Position numbers and translations under genes: made by a program. Below, in pieces: positions 15,982 through 23,687 of a DNA stretch of 46,321 nt. The stretch comes from an uncultured Actinomycetes bacterium. GTDB lineage: Bacteria > Actinomycetota > Thermoleophilia > Solirubrobacterales > Solirubrobacteraceae. How positions within the stretch are numbered: the stretch's first letter is position 1; every line of letters begins with the position of its first letter. The notes under the pieces were generated by a model, which was given only the letters and a program-made list of their open reading frames with translations, did no database searches and was not told where the DNA came from. The stretch spans positions 1 to 46,321 of the forward strand of contig CALAQT010000349.1 of the NCBI GenBank assembly GCA_937888775.1. The letters are read 5' to 3'.

Positions 15982-16350
15982 GTGGTGTCTTTGTCTCCAA
16001 TGGTTATCACCGATGCACCAACGGCAAGGCTCATCGAGCGAGTAAGGGTGGCGCGACGGCTGCCGACTCCGGCGGCTGCGCGGGCGATCCGCTTGGGCGC
16101 TGGCGTCACTCAACAGGAGCTCGCCGGCGAGGATCGCTCGGCTATAGCATCAGCCAGGCGGCGAAGGCGCTCGGCGTCAGCGGCGGCACTATCCGCCGCT
16201 GGTCGGACATTGGCCGACTGGAGACGACTCGCACCCCGGGCGGACAGCGTCGGTTCAGCCAGGAGCAGATCGATCGGTTCGTCGGTTCGCTTAGCCCGAC
16301 CCCGGGAAGCAGTCGATCAACGAGCCAGCGCGGGACGCCAAGCATGACGA
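15982..16350 (+). pseudogene. Fused remnants of XRE and MerR-like HTH genes
   Basis: Frame one from 15982 reads ARLIERVRVARRLPTPAAARAIRLGAGVTQQELAGE, the N-terminal half of an XRE regulator common on actinobacterial elements. It then becomes Arg/Ala noise. From about 16137 a different frame reads YSISQAAKALGVSGGTIRRW...RTPGGQRRFSQEQIDRF, a MerR/excisionase-type HTH without a start codon. The two pieces meet at about 16130, suggesting a deletion junction. Confidence 0.5.
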
Positions 16351-16456
16351 TCTCGGCGTCGGGGTGGGCAGGCGATACGGTTCTTGCGTCCATAGGAGAG
16401 CCCTCTCCTCTGTGGGCCATGCCCCGGGCCGTGGAAGCGGCGCCGGGGCGCTTTGT

Positions 16457-16510
16457 GTACGCGAAGGTAAGGGTCAGGCTGTACGCGAAGGTAAGGGTCA
16501 GGCTGTACCC
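16457..16510. repeat. 24-bp tandem direct repeat
   Basis: Two exact 24-bp copies (16457-16480 and 16481-16504) and the start of a third lie in a gene-poor stretch downstream of the phage operon. The unit begins GTACGCGAAGGTAAGGG. The spacing is slightly over two helical turns. It could be a protein-binding array near an element end. Confidence 0.8.
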
Positions 16511-16622
16511 GAGGTTGAGGTTCGGCGCGAGCTCGACGACGTCGAGCCGCAGTTCACCCCAGCAACGCGGCGTACAGTACGCATCGGGGGTGGCTCGCCG
16601 CCAGCCACGGCCTCCGGGCTAG

Positions 16623-16676
16623 GAGCGCTGACAGAGAAGCGCTCGGCGCCGGCCGAGAGGAAAGCGGCCGGCGCCG
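16623..16676. terminator. Double perfect hairpin after the phage operon
   Basis: There are two adjacent inverted repeats. GAGCGCT-N8-AGCGCTC spans 16623-16644. The second is an 11-bp stem CGGCGCCGGCC with an 11-nt loop and GGCCGGCGCCG, at 16644-16676. They stand about 140 nt past the last phage gene (ends 16817, minus strand). No U-tract. Termination is the simplest role; cos/pac or resolution sites are alternatives. Confidence 0.5.
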
Positions 16677-16816
16677 TGCAGCTCCTGGACCCGCGCGGAG
16701 GATGTGAGGAAACGCCGCACGGTTGTCCTGCGCGCCGCCCCGGCAGACCGCTGCATTGGAGCGGCCTTCTGACGGAGGAAATGACACCGCCTACCAGACG
16801 GATCTCGCGCAAGTTT

Positions 16817-17161
16817 TCAGTCGCGGATGCGCCCAGCCTTCAGGGCGCTGTCGCGCCAACTCGTATAGCCGCCGCTGTGGCGCTGGAGATGCGCACGCTG
16901 AAGCTCAAACGACGCATCCGCCGCCATCTTGCGAACCTCCGCGCTCTCGCTCTTGGCGAGACGCTGGCAGACCTCGTATGTCTTGGCGAGCTCAGCGCCC
17001 GCGCCGTCGCTGTCCTCCGGGCTTTCGAGCTCGCCCAGCTTCGCGATCAGGTCCGCGATCCGCGGATCGTCAGAGCCGTAGCCCTCGAGCACGCTCATCG
17101 CGCGCCGCAGGGCGCTCCTGGCGCCCGAGCTGACATTCAACTCACCGTTAGTCGTTGCCAT
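16817..17161 (-). CDS. Small helical phage protein
   Basis: The product has 114 residues. ATG 17161 is chosen because it lies inside the end of the preceding coiled-coil gene, like the other coupled genes, with AAAGGA upstream. The product is mostly helical and acidic in the middle (VLEGYGSDDPRIADLIAKLGELESPEDSDG) with a basic C-terminus (SWRDSALKAGRIRD). No family recognised. It is the last gene of the operon, in the place where portal or capsid genes would be expected. Confidence 0.6.
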   Translation of the reverse strand: MATTNGELNVSSGARSALRRAMSVLEGYGSDDPRIADLIAKLGELESPEDSDGAGAELAKTYEVCQRLAKSESAEVRKMAADASFELQRAHLQRHSGGYTSWRDSALKAGRIRD

Positions 17162-17762
17162 CGTTCCCACATCCTTTCTCGATTGTTTGAACCGGGCGAT
17201 GATCGCCCTCCACCAACGGCCGGCCGCGCGGCGCCCAGCCGCCCACGTCCAGCTGCAAGATCCCACGCGGCACCGCGCGCATCGCATCGATGAACGCCGC
17301 GTCCAACGCCAGCGAGCGATCACGAGCCGCGCGCTGTGCCGGCCGCCGGCCCGCCGCCTGAAGCTGGCGATCCTGCTCATCGCACGTCACCAGCCACGCC
17401 GACACCCGCTGAGCGAGCTTGATGAGCGCCACGTCGACCGCGGCGGCGCCACGCTCCCGATCGGCTTGTAGCGCCTGAGCCCGCTCCATCGCACGCTCTC
17501 TCGCCTCCCGGGCCGCCTTCTCCGCCGCCTCGAGCGCACGACGGCCCTGCTCCGTGTGGGCGAGCTGCGCACGCTCGAGCGCCTGCTCGCACGAGCGAAT
17601 CTCCGACTCGACGTTCTCGAGCTCGGCTGCCACCGTGGCATCCGTGAGCGCGTCCAGGCTCAGCCGTGCCCGAGCCTCCGTCAACTCCCCCAGGGTCCGC
17701 TTCGCGTCCTCCTCAAGCGCCTCGAGGTCGACGGTCTGCTCTGTCGCTGTTGCTGTGGTCAT
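17148..17762 (-). CDS. Coiled-coil phage protein
   Basis: The protein has 204 residues. About residues 10-110 are an almost unbroken heptad coiled coil of Ala, Glu, Arg and Leu (LEALEEDAKRTLGELTEAR, AAEKAAREARERAMERAQAL). The C-terminal part has Trp and Asp residues. A strong GGAGG site is 7-8 nt before ATG 17762. Scaffold proteins and head decoration proteins can look like this, but no specific similarity is recognised. Confidence 0.62.
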   Translation of the reverse strand: MTTATATEQTVDLEALEEDAKRTLGELTEARARLSLDALTDATVAAELENVESEIRSCEQALERAQLAHTEQGRRALEAAEKAAREARERAMERAQALQADRERGAAAVDVALIKLAQRVSAWLVTCDEQDRQLQAAGRRPAQRAARDRSLALDAAFIDAMRAVPRGILQLDVGGWAPRGRPLVEGDHRPVQTIEKGCGNDGND

Positions 17763-17768
17763 GTGTCA

Positions 17769-17990
17769 TTACCTCCAACTCGATTGTGGTTGATACGTCG
17801 GTCGGCGGATCGCGACGAACGACTCCGCGTCGACATCGCGGCCGCTGCGCAAAACGTGTGGAATAGGTGCACGTGCGTCAACAGACTCCAAGGGCACCAC
17901 AAGCACTCCAGGCGCCGCCGGCAGACAGGGCCGACCGCAACGAGGACCCTCGCGCACGCCGCCGCAGACCGAACAGACCAGAACGCTCAC
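17769..17990 (-). CDS. Small zinc-binding phage protein
   Basis: A 73-residue frame from a GTG that overlaps the TerL stop (GTGA). The N-terminus VLVCSVCGG...CGRPCLP has two CxxC-type pairs, a zinc knuckle. The remainder is hydrophobic then acidic/aromatic (SFVAIRRPTYQPQSSW). The overlap on one side and a 6-nt gap to the coiled-coil gene support reality. Function unknown. Confidence 0.6.
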   Translation of the reverse strand: MSVLVCSVCGGVREGPRCGRPCLPAAPGVLVVPLESVDARAPIPHVLRSGRDVDAESFVAIRRPTYQPQSSWR

Positions 17991-19597
17991 CACCCACCAC
18001 CACCCAGACCGCCCGCCGGACCATCGAACTTCCAGCGGCTGGGCCGGCGCGGCACCCCGAACGGCACCGCCCTGCGGGCCGCCTCCCGTTTTGCCCGCTC
18101 CCGCTCCCTGCGGCGCTGCCTGTTCCACGCCTGGCGCGCCATTTCAAGCGTCGGATACGCGTTCACGTAGTGGCTCGGCGGATCCTGGTCTTCGTCCTCG
18201 TCCGGCTCGGGCTCGGCCGGGCGGGCCGCGACAGGCGCCGGTCGCCGCCCGAACACGCTCCCATCCGGATCCCAGCGGGACCGCTCGGGCGGCGCGGCGA
18301 ACGCCGGCGCGTACGACGATCCCACCGGGCGCTCAAGCAACGCCACCACCACCAACGCCAACGCGACCGCGCGATCGTCGTGGCCGCCGCGTGCGTGGTC
18401 AAACGTCCAAACGCCAGAGCGCGTCTGCACCAGCCTGAGCGCGAGCAGCTCGTCACGCAAGCCCTCAGCCTCATACAACGCCAAGTTGCCGACGTTGATC
18501 GTGGACAGCAGGGTCGCCGCGAGCCGCTGCTTTGACGCCGGGCTGAACGTGAACTCCTCCGCGCGAACGCCCTGGCCGCGAAGCCGCTGCGCGAGATCCA
18601 ATCCCTGCCACGGATCAAGGCGCAAGGTGAATCCGAACCGATGATGCGACGCCACGATGAACTGCTCCACCTCGGCGAAGTCAACCGGCTGCTTCCGCGA
18701 CCCCTGCCAGCACTGCATTCGATCCAGCTCCACCCGATCGCCGTCACGATGACCGATCGCGAGCACCGTGCGGTCGTTGACCGTGCCGAGATCAAGCCCC
18801 GCGACGTACTGGCCGTATTCGCGCTCGAGCGCCGGCCCTTCCAGGCAGAAAGCTGCGTCGATCACCGCCGGATCCAGAAACGCGCCCTCGGCCGCCGTCC
18901 ACTCGTTCAAAAACAGCTGGCGGTAAACCGAGTCGGGCAACCGCTGGCGCTGCTCGGAAAGCCGATCCTCAGCCATCCACGGCGCCGGCCCCGGTCGCTC
19001 GCTGCAGCGCCACAGCGGCGACGTTCGCGCATGCTCAAGCACCTTGTAGGCGAAGTGGTCTGGCGAGCCGGCCGTCGTGAGGACCGCCATCCGCGCGTCT
19101 GGGCGCTTCGCGACCGCCGTGGATGCGGCCTCCCACAGTCTGCGGGCCGCGGCGCCGTCGCTCCAGTTCGCGAGCTCGTCGGTGAAAACCCAGTGCGGCG
19201 TCAAACCCCACGCCCCCGGCGCGTCCGCCGGCAACACCTCAAGTAGCGCGCCAGAGTCCCGCACCACCACCCGCCGGGCCTGCACCTCCACGCGCCCATC
19301 CAGCGCCGGCGTCCGAGCGACGAACCCGGCGATGCAGTCGACCGCGAGCGCACCCTGATCGGCGTCGGCCGCCAACCAATAGCACCGCATCCGGCCCTCT
19401 GCCGCCAACAGCGCCGCCAGCGCGACCGCCGCGAGATCCGTTGTCTTAGACGAGCCTCGGGAGCGCGTCAGGAAGCTGTACGGCTGCTCGCCCTCGAGCA
19501 CCGCGAGCGCGTCCTCGGTCTGAAACTCATGGGCAGCATCGACCCACTTCCGACCGTCCTCCAGCCGCAATCCGCCAAGCACGTCACGCGCAATCAC
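17987..19597 (-). CDS. Terminase large subunit (TerL)
   Basis: The product has 536 residues. The ATPase domain has an adenine-side QPYSFLTRSRGSSKT Walker A-like loop (SRGSSKT), Walker B WVFTDE with the catalytic Glu, and a coupling motif TTAGSP. The nuclease domain has three acidic clusters: AGLDLGTVNDRTVL, the middle LDPWQGLDL, and GGHDDRAVALAL. The C-terminal 80 residues are Pro/Arg-rich. It packages DNA into preformed heads, which this element does not seem to encode. The GTG start overlaps the TerS stop. Confidence 0.88.
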   Translation of the reverse strand: MIARDVLGGLRLEDGRKWVDAAHEFQTEDALAVLEGEQPYSFLTRSRGSSKTTDLAAVALAALLAAEGRMRCYWLAADADQGALAVDCIAGFVARTPALDGRVEVQARRVVVRDSGALLEVLPADAPGAWGLTPHWVFTDELANWSDGAAARRLWEAASTAVAKRPDARMAVLTTAGSPDHFAYKVLEHARTSPLWRCSERPGPAPWMAEDRLSEQRQRLPDSVYRQLFLNEWTAAEGAFLDPAVIDAAFCLEGPALEREYGQYVAGLDLGTVNDRTVLAIGHRDGDRVELDRMQCWQGSRKQPVDFAEVEQFIVASHHRFGFTLRLDPWQGLDLAQRLRGQGVRAEEFTFSPASKQRLAATLLSTINVGNLALYEAEGLRDELLALRLVQTRSGVWTFDHARGGHDDRAVALALVVVALLERPVGSSYAPAFAAPPERSRWDPDGSVFGRRPAPVAARPAEPEPDEDEDQDPPSHYVNAYPTLEMARQAWNRQRRRERERAKREAARRAVPFGVPRRPSRWKFDGPAGGLGGGGW

Positions 19598-20163
19598 GAC
19601 GCCTCCTCACCGTCTGCCTGCTCACGCCGACGCCACGCCTCCCGGCCCTCCGCAACAACCTCGGCCAGCGCGTCGTGCTTGCCGTGCTCCCGGCGCTCCG
19701 CCTCCGCCCGCTCGAACCACGCCTCAGCCTGCGCAGCCCACCGCAGCACCTTGTCGGCAATGTCAAACACCTGTCCATGCTCAGAGCGCACGACGCCGCC
19801 CTGCTGATCGAGCCACGCCGACCCGAGATCAATCTGCGCAAGCCGCTGCGCCTGCAACGCGATCCGCGCGCGATCGAAGCCAGGAAAACGCTCGGCCAAG
19901 TCGAGCACGTGCTGCTCACGAACAGGACTGATCCGCCGCTCCGAGTACACGCCGTGAACCATCGCCCGCTCATTCCCCGACTCCGCGCGATTCGGCACAA
20001 CCCCACGGCCGGCTGACTCAACATCACGCACGAGCAGATCACGCGCCACCGTAGACCGGCCGACTTCCAGCCTGGCCGCGATCTCACGTACGCTCAACCC
20101 CTCATCACGCAACCCGCGCGCACGAGCACGACGACGAGCGACACGCTGCTCATACGGCGTCAT
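19594..20163 (-). CDS. Terminase small subunit-like HTH protein (TerS)
   Basis: The protein has 189 residues from ATG 20163. The N-terminal basic helix YEQRVARRRARARGLRDEG leads into a helix-turn-helix (LSVREIAARLEVGRSTVARDL) used to bind the packaging site. Then there is a variable middle and a helical, probably oligomerising, region (FDRARIALQAQRLAQIDLG). It directly precedes TerL with a 4-nt overlap, the standard order. Two exact copies of a 12-bp repeat lie immediately upstream and could be its binding site. Confidence 0.78.
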   Translation of the reverse strand: MTPYEQRVARRRARARGLRDEGLSVREIAARLEVGRSTVARDLLVRDVESAGRGVVPNRAESGNERAMVHGVYSERRISPVREQHVLDLAERFPGFDRARIALQAQRLAQIDLGSAWLDQQGGVVRSEHGQVFDIADKVLRWAAQAEAWFERAEAERREHGKHDALAEVVAEGREAWRRREQADGEEAS

Positions 20164-20399
20164 AAGGCCCCCCGGGACAATGAGACGAAACGGGACACCA
20201 AAGCGCCCCGGCTGAGACCCACCCAAACGGGACACCCCCGCAAAATGGAGCTCGCCGGGAAGAGGCTCGCCCCGCCTCTGGCCGAACACATCGACGGTAA
20301 TTCCTGGCGGGAGCCCTGCACGTGGCCGCGGGCGGCGGCGAGGCGAGCGTTTACACGGTTGCCGTCCGCTGGTCCCTGGCTCTGGAGCTCGTGCGTCAT
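20160..20399 (-). CDS. Small phage protein, unknown
   Basis: This 79-residue frame is supported mainly by its junctions. Its ATG overlaps the upstream stop (ATGA at 20396-20399) and its stop overlaps the terS start in the same way. Composition is basic and Ser/Gly/Ala-rich, with CPVWVGLSRGALVSRFVSLS in the C-terminus. That C-terminal part is encoded by the TGTCCC repeats. No domain recognised. It may exist mainly to keep translation coupled across a DNA site. Confidence 0.45.
   Translation of the reverse strand: MTHELQSQGPADGNRVNARLAAARGHVQGSRQELPSMCSARGGASLFPASSILRGCPVWVGLSRGALVSRFVSLSRGAL
20174..20236. repeat. GGGACA repeats ahead of terS
   Basis: AAACGGGACACC occurs exactly at 20188-20199 and 20225-20236, and the shorter core GGGACA at 20174-20179. 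They are inside the small ORF that overlaps the terS start. They share the TGTCCC core with the iterons in the helicase gene but differ in flank. A TerS or Rep binding array is possible. Confidence 0.6.
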
Positions 20400-20860
20400 C
20401 GCGTGGCCTCCTGCGCTGCTTCGACCGGCTCGGAGCGCCTCTCGCAGCGTCCGGCGTGCTGTTGGGGTGCTCTGGCGGCGCGGGGCGGCTCAGCGGCCCG
20501 CTCGGGACCGTTCGGGGCGTGGGGGCCGTCGAGCGCTCGCACGGCGCCCGTCAGCGCCTCGTGCGCCTGCGCGCCACATCGCGCCACGAGCTGGAGCACC
20601 GCGCCGATGCGCCGCCGGTCGACATCAGCCAGCGGCTCGCGGTCGAGCGCCTGCTCTGCCAGCACGGCCCATGCGCCGACGTCGGCGGCCTCCTCGAGCA
20701 GCTCGGCCAGGTGGCGGCGGATGCCGATCCACGCCCACGAGTCGCCGAACGGCTCCTCGCCGGCTGCTAGGCGCGCTGCGGCGTGCTCGGCGAACGGCTC
20801 GTGGTGGCGTGCGGCATCGCGAAGGAACCGCTGCTCGCGCTCGGGGTCGCGCAAGCTCAT
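20396..20860 (-). CDS. Phage hypothetical protein
   Basis: A 154-residue protein from ATG 20860 with AGGAG 8 nt upstream. The N-terminal half SLRDPEREQRFLRDAARHHEPFAEHAA...GDSWAWIGIRRHLAELLEEAADVGAWA is helical with well-placed Trp and His. The C-terminal third is Ala/Pro/Arg-rich. No family recognised. It lies 60 nt after the HTH gene, the only real gap in the operon. Confidence 0.6.
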   Translation of the reverse strand: MSLRDPEREQRFLRDAARHHEPFAEHAAARLAAGEEPFGDSWAWIGIRRHLAELLEEAADVGAWAVLAEQALDREPLADVDRRRIGAVLQLVARCGAQAHEALTGAVRALDGPHAPNGPERAAEPPRAARAPQQHAGRCERRSEPVEAAQEATR

Positions 20861-20919
20861 GACGGGCGCTCCTGCTCGGATATCCATCGCAGCTGGCCCC
20901 GTGCCCCGGGCGTTGGCGC

Positions 20920-21318
20920 TCATGCCGCACGCTTCTGACTGTCGGATCGGCCCTTTACGGGCAGCAGACGCGCACCGCTGCCTAAACGATCCGGCCGGCG
21001 ACGGCGGCTGACGCCAGGCGCTACAGGCGATTGCGGCACTTGCGACCTCTCGCTTGACGAGCGGCGGTTCCACGCCTCGAGTGCGGTTTCCGGGTCGAAG
21101 CGGAGCCTCGGCCGGCTCCCGCCGCCGACCTCGACCGCGCCGAGCTCGTCCGCGTGCTCGTAGACCGTGCTGCGGCTGATGCCGAGCAGGCGCGCGAGCG
21201 TCGACGAGTCCACGAGCGCTTGCGCGGGCGCCTCGGCGCGCTGGTCGAGCAGCTCGACGACTCGCTGAGCGGTGGCCTCCACGAGTGCCAGGTCCCGCGC
21301 CGTGAGCACCCCGGTCAC
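20920..21318 (-). CDS. Phage HTH DNA-binding protein
   Basis: A 132-residue protein from GTG 21318 with GGAAGG just upstream. After an N-terminal helix (ALVEATAQRVVELLDQR) is a helix-turn-helix (DSSTLARLLGISRSTVYEHADELGAVEVGG), similar to excisionase-like or helix-turn-helix proteins of actinophages. The basic tail could contact DNA. The start overlaps the preceding small zinc gene (GTGA). It may regulate the operon or act in replication. Confidence 0.68.
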   Translation of the reverse strand: MTGVLTARDLALVEATAQRVVELLDQRAEAPAQALVDSSTLARLLGISRSTVYEHADELGAVEVGGGSRPRLRFDPETALEAWNRRSSSERSQVPQSPVAPGVSRRRRPDRLGSGARLLPVKGRSDSQKRAA

Positions 21319-21521
21319 GCCGCCTTCCGATCGCCATAGACGAAGCAGGCGCTGGCGGCGCACGCCGCCAGGCCGTGGCGGGACCGCCGGACCGGGGCTC
21401 CGCACGCGACGCAGCGGTCATCACGGACGTTGCCGGTCGCGAGCGCACAGGGCTGCGGCGCCCTCTCATGTTCTGCGGTCCAGGCCCGATCGGGACCAAG
21501 AGACGGGCGCGTAGGCCTCAT
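21315..21521 (-). CDS. Small zinc-finger phage protein
   Basis: A 68-residue protein; ATG 21521 overlaps the helicase stop and its own stop overlaps the HTH gene. The C-terminal half has four cysteines in CVACGAP...CAASAC, enough for one zinc site, surrounded by Arg. No named family. Confidence 0.55.
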   Translation of the reverse strand: MRPTRPSLGPDRAWTAEHERAPQPCALATGNVRDDRCVACGAPVRRSRHGLAACAASACFVYGDRKAA

Positions 21522-22858
21522 GCCTCGCGCTCCTGGTCGACGAGGGCCTGGAGCTGCTCGTCGGTCCACCCGTCGCCTGGGGCTTGGTGGCCGTTGCTGG
21601 TCGCGTCAGCAGGGACACGTCGTTGGAGGCTGTCCCTGCTGTCCCTACTGGGAGTCGAATCTTCAGTGGGGACGGCCCTTCTTACAGTAGGGACATGGGG
21701 GTTGTTCGTAAGAGGCCCTACTGTGCTGTGGGCGCTGTCCCTACTGCGCTGCGGCTTGGTGTCCCTGCTGGAGAGCGTCCAGGTCGTCGTCCTCGGGAAC
21801 CCTTCGGACGTGATGAGGATCTCGCCGTGCTCGCTCATCCTGACGGCCGTGCGTTCGACGGTTTTTCTCACGCATCCGAGCTCGCCAGCGACCTGCGCTT
21901 TGACTTCGCGGCTCGGTTTGGGCCCGTCCACGAGCGCTGCTCCGATCGCGTCTTCGACGTCCGCGCCGGTCGCTTGGTCACCTCCTCGTTGGAGGTCGTC
22001 GACGTTGATGCTCGTCTCGCCGGTGATCTCCATGTAGCCGACGTTGGTGCGCGAGCCGTCGTCGAGGTCGACGTCGCGCGAGTCGACGCGGGCGGCGAGG
22101 GTTGGTGCGGGCCGACCCCAGTTGCCGCGTACGTGGACGAGTACGCGTTCGTTGCCTTGTTCGCCGTCGGGGTCGTCGGGGCTCGGTGCGAGGACGAGCA
22201 CGGAGCGGGCTGCGTTTACGAACGCGCCGGAGCCGCTGACGCGGTTGATGAGCCGGGTGCCCTCGTCCTTGGTCAGGTGGGCGACGACCACGACCACCAG
22301 ATCGAGCCGCTCAGCCATCGCGGCAAGCGGGGCGAGCGCGCGCCTTACGGACGCGTCGCGGTGCGTATCCGTGGCCTGTGACAGGAAGGCGCTGATGGGG
22401 TCGATCACCATCATCCCGACGATGCGACCCTCGGCCCGCAGGCGCTCTATTTGTGCTTCGAGCAACGCAACGTCGTCGGGCAGCGTCAGGAGCGACTCGC
22501 CGGAATTGTCCTTTACGGTTACGCGGTGTACGCGGTCGAGGTCAGCGCCGTGTGCGATCAGCCGCGGCTTGACGACCGATCGCCAGTCGTCCTCTGCGGT
22601 GCAGATCAACACGTCGATCGGCTGACCCTCTAGCTCGCCGGGCAGTTGTCCTCTCGTCGCCTCAGCGGCGAGTCTGGCGTTCGTCAGGATCGACTTGCCG
22701 AGTCCCTTCTCGCCGGCGATCACGGAGAGGCTGCGGAGCGGCAGTCGGGGGCGCCAGAGCCACCGGATCCGTTCGGACAGGATCGACGTTGCTGACGTGA
22801 GCACGAGCTGTCGGCCTTCCGTCGCGTCGTCGGCGAAGTTGTTGACGTTGAACGTCAC
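21518..22858 (-). CDS. RepA-like AAA (DnaB-type) helicase
   Basis: The protein has 446 residues from a GTG that overlaps the primase stop. It has Walker A GEKGLGKS at 49-56 and Walker B MMVIDPI at about 150. Then come sensor regions VVVVVAHLTKD and RVSGSGAFVNAARSVLVL, the pattern of RSF1010 RepA/AAA_25 hexameric helicases. A winged-helix-like segment follows (KPSREVKAQVAGELGCVRKTVERTAVRM), then a Ser/Arg/Asp-rich tail. With the primase-polymerase it would form a self-contained replication module. Iterons are embedded in the tail-coding DNA. Confidence 0.8.
   Translation of the reverse strand: MTFNVNNFADDATEGRQLVLTSATSILSERIRWLWRPRLPLRSLSVIAGEKGLGKSILTNARLAAEATRGQLPGELEGQPIDVLICTAEDDWRSVVKPRLIAHGADLDRVHRVTVKDNSGESLLTLPDDVALLEAQIERLRAEGRIVGMMVIDPISAFLSQATDTHRDASVRRALAPLAAMAERLDLVVVVVAHLTKDEGTRLINRVSGSGAFVNAARSVLVLAPSPDDPDGEQGNERVLVHVRGNWGRPAPTLAARVDSRDVDLDDGSRTNVGYMEITGETSINVDDLQRGGDQATGADVEDAIGAALVDGPKPSREVKAQVAGELGCVRKTVERTAVRMSEHGEILITSEGFPRTTTWTLSSRDTKPQRSRDSAHSTVGPLTNNPHVPTVRRAVPTEDSTPSRDSRDSLQRRVPADATSNGHQAPGDGWTDEQLQALVDQEREA
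21607..21770. repeat. Iteron cluster TGTCCCTRCTG (candidate origin)
   Basis: Six exact copies of the 11-mer TGTCCCTRCTG fall in 164 bp. Positions are 21607-21617 (reverse), 21631-21641, 21640-21650, 21685-21695 (reverse), 21736-21746 and 21760-21770. A degenerate reverse copy is at 21664-21674. Mixed orientation and presence inside the helicase gene's tail fit a replication origin bound by the element's own Rep protein. Confidence 0.75.
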
Positions 22859-23687
22859 GCCGCGCTCCGGTTGTGGTGCGGCGGGTAGCGGCGCGCGATG
22901 CTGCGCATCGTCCGCTCGGCGTGCTCGAGGTCCAGCGGCTGGGCGGGGTCGTGCTGCACTTGGTGGCGCAGGAACGCGTGCCCGCACTCGACGATCGCCT
23001 CCTCGCCGAGACCGGTCGAGCGCAGCAGGCCGCAAAAGCTGACCAGCGCGTCGTGGCGCCGGCCGGCTGGTACGAGCGCCAGATCGCCGTCCGCGCCAGG
23101 GTGCGCGATCCTGCGTCCGTTCTGGCGCACGAGCTTGAGCAGCCACTCGGGCGCCTGCGCCGGATCCTGCTCGCCGGGCCCGACGACCCACGCGTAGCTC
23201 TGCCCGCTGACGTGCGGCGAGGGCGGCAGCACCAGATAACCGCCCGCGCCCCTGACATCAACGCCGGGCGCCAGAGCGCTGCGGGTGGGGACATCGTCGC
23301 CCTCTTGCGGCCACGTGAAGATCAGGTGCCAGCCGCCGGACCCGGTGCGCGAGGTGAGCGTCCGCGGCAGCGGGCCGTGGCGATTCTGCAGCTGTCGCAG
23401 CGTCCGCTCTCCGCCGTGGCGAGGATCGACGTCGAGCCCCCACAGCCCGGCTCGCGGGCGCACGCCAGGCCGATCCCGCGCACTCCGTGACGGTCGGACC
23501 ACAGTGATTCGGCGGCCTCGACGGACGCGATCGTGCGCTGCCAGCCCTTCGATGCGGGATGCTTGCCCGCACAGTCCGTTCCCGCGCACGTGCAGCGGTC
23601 CTCGACGATCGGCAGCAGCGGGAAGACCGGCCAGTTGAGGCTGGCGTAGTTCATCGCGGCGTGGCGCATGCTCGAGGCGACGCTCAT
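22855..23687 (-). pseudogene. Primase-polymerase gene with a frameshift
   Basis: The N-terminal frame (from ATG 23687) reads ASLNWPVFPLLPIVEDRCTC...GKHPASKGW...GIGLACAREPG. The rest, GLDVDPRHGGERTLRQLQ...TGSGGWHLIF...GVDVRGAGGYLVLPPSPH, continues in the next frame. Together they make a normal AEP primase-polymerase: motif I DVD, motif II SGGWH and motif III region GVDVRG. The change is at 23444-23450, where one missing C would restore LACAREPGLWGLDVD. It is a recent mutation, a sequencing error or programmed slippage; all later motifs are intact. Confidence 0.75.

Noticed and set aside
20396..21499. 367-codon minus frame joining two genes
   Set aside because: Only the last 154 codons look like protein; the upstream part is an out-of-frame reading of the HTH and zinc genes, which have good coupled starts.
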